Assembly (NCBI RefSeq): GCF_910592395.1
Contig: NC_088314.1
Location: forward strand, 1,550,001-1,614,000
Origin: Lineus longissimus
Taxonomy: Eukaryota; Nemertea; Pilidiophora; Heteronemertea; Lineidae
Direction: 5' to 3'
DNA length: 64,000 nt
The translations under genes and the position numbers were made by a program. Of the stretch, positions 60,661 to 64,000 are shown piece by piece; position 1 is the first letter of the stretch, and every line of letters begins with the position of its first letter. Under the pieces are notes generated by a model. The model searched no databases. It was not told the origin of the DNA and saw only the letters and a program-made list of their open reading frames with translations.

Positions 60661-63600
60661 GCGAAACTTCCACGTACCATCAGAATGGCTTGGTGAAGAT
60701 CAGATTTGTACATCCGAGCATCTGCCAACAAGGATTAAGTGGAAGTAACTATAATGGTGTAGACACGTATGTGGCAACTACACTAATTCAAACGCCCCCT
60801 CAAAAATGAACTGAATTTCTGAGTTGTTCGGCAATGGTTAGGGATACTGGCATTACCAGCTTTACATTCGACCGGTTAAGGTAATAGCTGCTCAACGTAG
60901 CCACGTGTCATTCTAACACTCGAATGGAGGTCAAATGCACTTTGCTTGTTGATGCATCCTTGTTAAATGACCTTGAGAATCCGACAATCTTTGATATTTC
61001 CGACACCTTACGGAAATAGTGACGGCTCTGGAGGCGCTGTCTCTCACGGAAATGCATACAACGTGATCCCAGTCTCGAGAAAACAGATACAGTCTAATCC
61101 ACATGATTGCTCAACCTTCATCATCGCCTCCGATGAGTCACGTGAGCTGCGTACTTCCGCCCTTTGGTACAGAGCAAGCCCGCGCTGAATATCAACTCGG
61201 CGAATCGTTTTCAGGTATCTGAACACTTCCGCTCCTGTGTTGTTGCCGAAGTAATAAATCATCGAGTTTTGTTTAAAAAAACCAAGAAAGTATTGTCATT
61301 CAATGAAGACTTTAATGCAGCATGAAACGGTTACATTTAGTTTCTTTCAATAATGCTACTTGAAATCAATTATCCAAAGAGATTTCTTGTGTTGTACCCG
61401 AGCATCTGCTGTTCTGGCGTCGGATGCTTTTCTTTAACCTTTAATGTTATTTTCGCCATTGGAGATATTCGTCAACAAATCCAATCATAGTTTCTGTGTT
61501 GCTCAGCGAGGCGGAATTCAATGATTTGCAAAGCAAACAACCCAAACAGCATCAACCCCTGCGCTTTTTGTCAAACCGCCGAATCACTAATGGACCTGTT
61601 GACCCAATTTTCACAAATCAACAACTTGTCTCGGCATCTTCAGTTGCTGTTCGAAGATATGAAGTTTCTTAAAAGCATGGAAGCGCGAAAGCTGACTTGT
61701 TGACAGCCACAAAGGAAAATATTGATTTGTCTCCGAGGCTAGACTATCATTTCCGGGAAGAAGAACTTGACCCTTTTCTCTAGGCGGTTTCTTGGAACTT
61801 CTGGTTCCCGTGGTGTGCCTATAACGACTCTCACAGCAACAGGGGCCAGCCGCTCCCGCTGCGAGCCACACACTTGTACCCTGAACAGCTTTTTACAGCT
61901 TAAGAGATGTAACTGTCATAAATTACCGACGAAAAGACGAGGATAACCCTTGCATTGCTCCAGATAATCAGGTGGCCTAAGATTTACAAGTGCCCTCCCC
62001 TTGTTGTGTACGTATTAAATGAACCATCTCATCACAAGCATTGTTCAGCAAATCTTTGAGAAAACATATCGTCAGTTGCAACAACTGGAATATGCAACAG
62101 CTCTGTTCAAATGGCAGATGATTCCCTGATTGATAAACGCGCGGAGTCGTTGCTTCAGGTCAGGTATCAATGCATTTGATATGAATCAGCATCAAGAATC
62201 CACGTCTCTCTGCGTGCATGCTGGAGTAAAACGAGTCGTTGAATACGTCAAAGCACTTTCCGACTGAAGGAAGTTCAACATTATGCGTGGAGTTCTCTTA
62301 CGCACGAACCAAACAGCTTGAGTCTTGAATTTGAACTCTTTGAAAACACATCCATAAATAATGCTTAAGCTAAATGAAGCTGGCGGATGTATTTATATTC
62401 AAATCGACTGTGATGCTTTAGTGATTACTCGGCCATTTTTCACTGCGGTACGTCTGTCCTGTAATTTAGCACGACACGAATCACTTCTAATCAGTTGGCA
62501 ACACGTGAGCAATAGATATATACATTGAATCTCACGGTGAATAAAGTTACTGATATGATATAGTAAAAAAAAACAAGGGCAATTTCTGGGCATAGTACTG
62601 TCGGTACGCAACCCTGATATTTCCCGGCTGTTGTTGACTGAGCTCATTTGGCACACACGGAAACTCTCAGCAACAGGCAATTGTTCCAGTACAAGCATTG
62701 TATAATTCGCAGAAATATGCAGTAATTCGTCGGAAGTGTTTCTCAATGTTCCTCTCCACTTGAAATGGCTACCCATAAGCTGCCTTCGACACTGCTTTGA
62801 TTAGGCGCCGCTCCAACTAGTACAGAGCAAATTATTCCTGTCCGCAATTGACAAGTACTAAGAAACTGATCTCCTAATTATGGCAATTTGATGAAACCGA
62901 CGATAACAATCTAATAGTGGCCGGGGGTAGATTGCTTACATGGCGTTGACGCAGCCAATGTCTGTGGAGTGAATGTGATGCATGAATTATCCTTGAACTC
63001 TGATGGAGATCCAGAATCATGATGATAAAAAGATGGAAATCTGATACGACTGAGGAATAAATTACAATACATAAAAATAATGATAATGTTGACCCGATGT
63101 TGAACCCAGAAGAAATTTGATAAGAAACTGCACGAGTGTTTGATCAGAGTCACCAGATCGTACGAGATGATGTTCTCCGGCCTAAAAGCTGCTCAAGGCC
63201 GCAGGTTGAGAGCGAGAAAAACTGCTCCAACAGATGACTATTGTTGAACCTTTTCCCTTCATATCAGAAATTAATCTACTTAATATCATTTTGATCCAAT
63301 ATTTCATCCCCCGCGGACTCAACGTCAAATCTGCTGCATTCCCTGTGAGGAACACGTGGTGAGAAAATTACGTTAGCAATATGATGAGAGGTTGTTCTAC
63401 GTGGGCCTCGAAATTGTATAAGTCGAAAGTGTATCTTAGAAAAGCTCCAAACAACCGATCTGTATTCCTGACATTTCAACAAAAGTCATTCACATTTTAG
63501 TGCCTAATGTAGACTACTAATCGACCGATTGATGATTTGGAATATAAACTACGCTCCTTTTATGATGTCATCGCTTTCTTCTGTTTGATCAAACAGGTTT

Positions 63601-64000
63601 TTCAGCACCTGCTGCTGGCTTTCGTCACCATATAAACAGCAATCAACGCTCTGGATTTGCCATCAACTAGACTCTAAATAGAGCTACTGCGCTCTGCTAC
63701 CATGTGACGGAGCCCCGTGATTTCTCACTGTGGTGCGTACGCGGCTGCGTTGAGGGTCTCTAGAAGGTGTAAATATTGCCCTTATGGGTGCGATGGAATC
63801 CCCCAGGCCAGCACGTCGTGCGACTTGAATACGATAAAAGTAAACCAGAAAACCAGAAAAGAGAGACACGGCAATCATCGCTTTTTACCGTCACTTCTTA
63901 CAAGCGAGGTTTCATCACGCTCGTCCTTTCGCCTTTGAAGCATTTTCACGTTTAATCTACCATCAAATCATCCTCTTGCTGAAAATGGAATTAACACGCC

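Larger units (their letters stand above)
54859..64000. other. Non-coding stretch to the right edge
   Basis: No recognisable gene. Open frames such as those at 57937-58299, 58838-59158 (GTG start), 62399-62776 and 63167 show no family features. Two minus-strand areas with protein-like frames are listed separately. A tiny phase-1 ATG frame at 59652-59676 (MNITGNLT, donor gtaaat) is too weak to call. Confidence 0.35.

Noticed and set aside
1-64000. CRISPR arrays, prokaryotic operons or phage modules
   Set aside because: No regular repeat-spacer pattern and all recognised genes are intron-bearing animal genes.

Overview
The window is eukaryotic genomic DNA. Genes are split into many short exons with GT-AG introns, polyadenylation signals follow the stop codons, and tRNA-derived SINE-like sequences, MITE-like inverted-repeat elements and many TACATGTA-type microsatellites lie between and within genes. 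The proteins are clearly animal. The general look (compact housekeeping genes, introns of 0.2-1 kb, TACATGTA repeats) suggests a marine invertebrate, perhaps a lophotrochozoan, but no sequence here fixes the phylum.

The left half (1-29.3 kb) is a gene-dense housekeeping block. In order: the last coding exon of transketolase (+); a complete mu-class glutathione S-transferase (-, 8 coding exons, 216 aa); a hAT-like MITE; a small unrecognised two-exon gene (-, 79 aa) whose terminal exon and 3' region are tandemly duplicated as an 883-bp unit; PDHB, the pyruvate dehydrogenase E1 beta subunit (-, 12 coding exons, 362 aa); SLC25A3, the mitochondrial phosphate carrier (+, 6 coding exons, 350 aa), divergent from PDHB across about 0.5 kb; EDEM1, an ER-degradation mannosidase-like protein (+, 11 coding exons, 601 aa); and RRP9, the U3 snoRNP WD40 protein (-, 10 coding exons, 468 aa). 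For these five complete recognised genes the exon lengths sum to a whole number of codons and every junction keeps frame.

The right half (29.3-64 kb) is very different. It has one long coding exon (31409-33128, about 573 codons, serine-rich and basic, unrecognised) and then about 30 kb with no recognisable domain. On the + strand this stretch holds a series of short ATG-initiated, mostly basic reading frames, each running into a splice-donor-like GT with the same phase (one base of a split codon). The best are at 38413, 41383, 45496, 47525, 50766 and 54795; weaker ones are at 37319, 42127, 44606 and 45227. The long exon also has a phase-1 donor. The simplest reading is an array of alternative promoters with alternative first coding exons for one large gene whose shared body lies beyond 64 kb. 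This is inference and its identity is open. The same interval has two copies of a roughly 210-228-bp MITE, a 71-bp tandem repeat array, SINE-like sequences and some weak, possibly decayed minus-strand coding remnants.

PDHB and SLC25A3 both serve mitochondrial energy metabolism and may share a bidirectional promoter. Transketolase, GST, EDEM1 and RRP9 have no evident functional link and look like ordinary animal gene neighbours.
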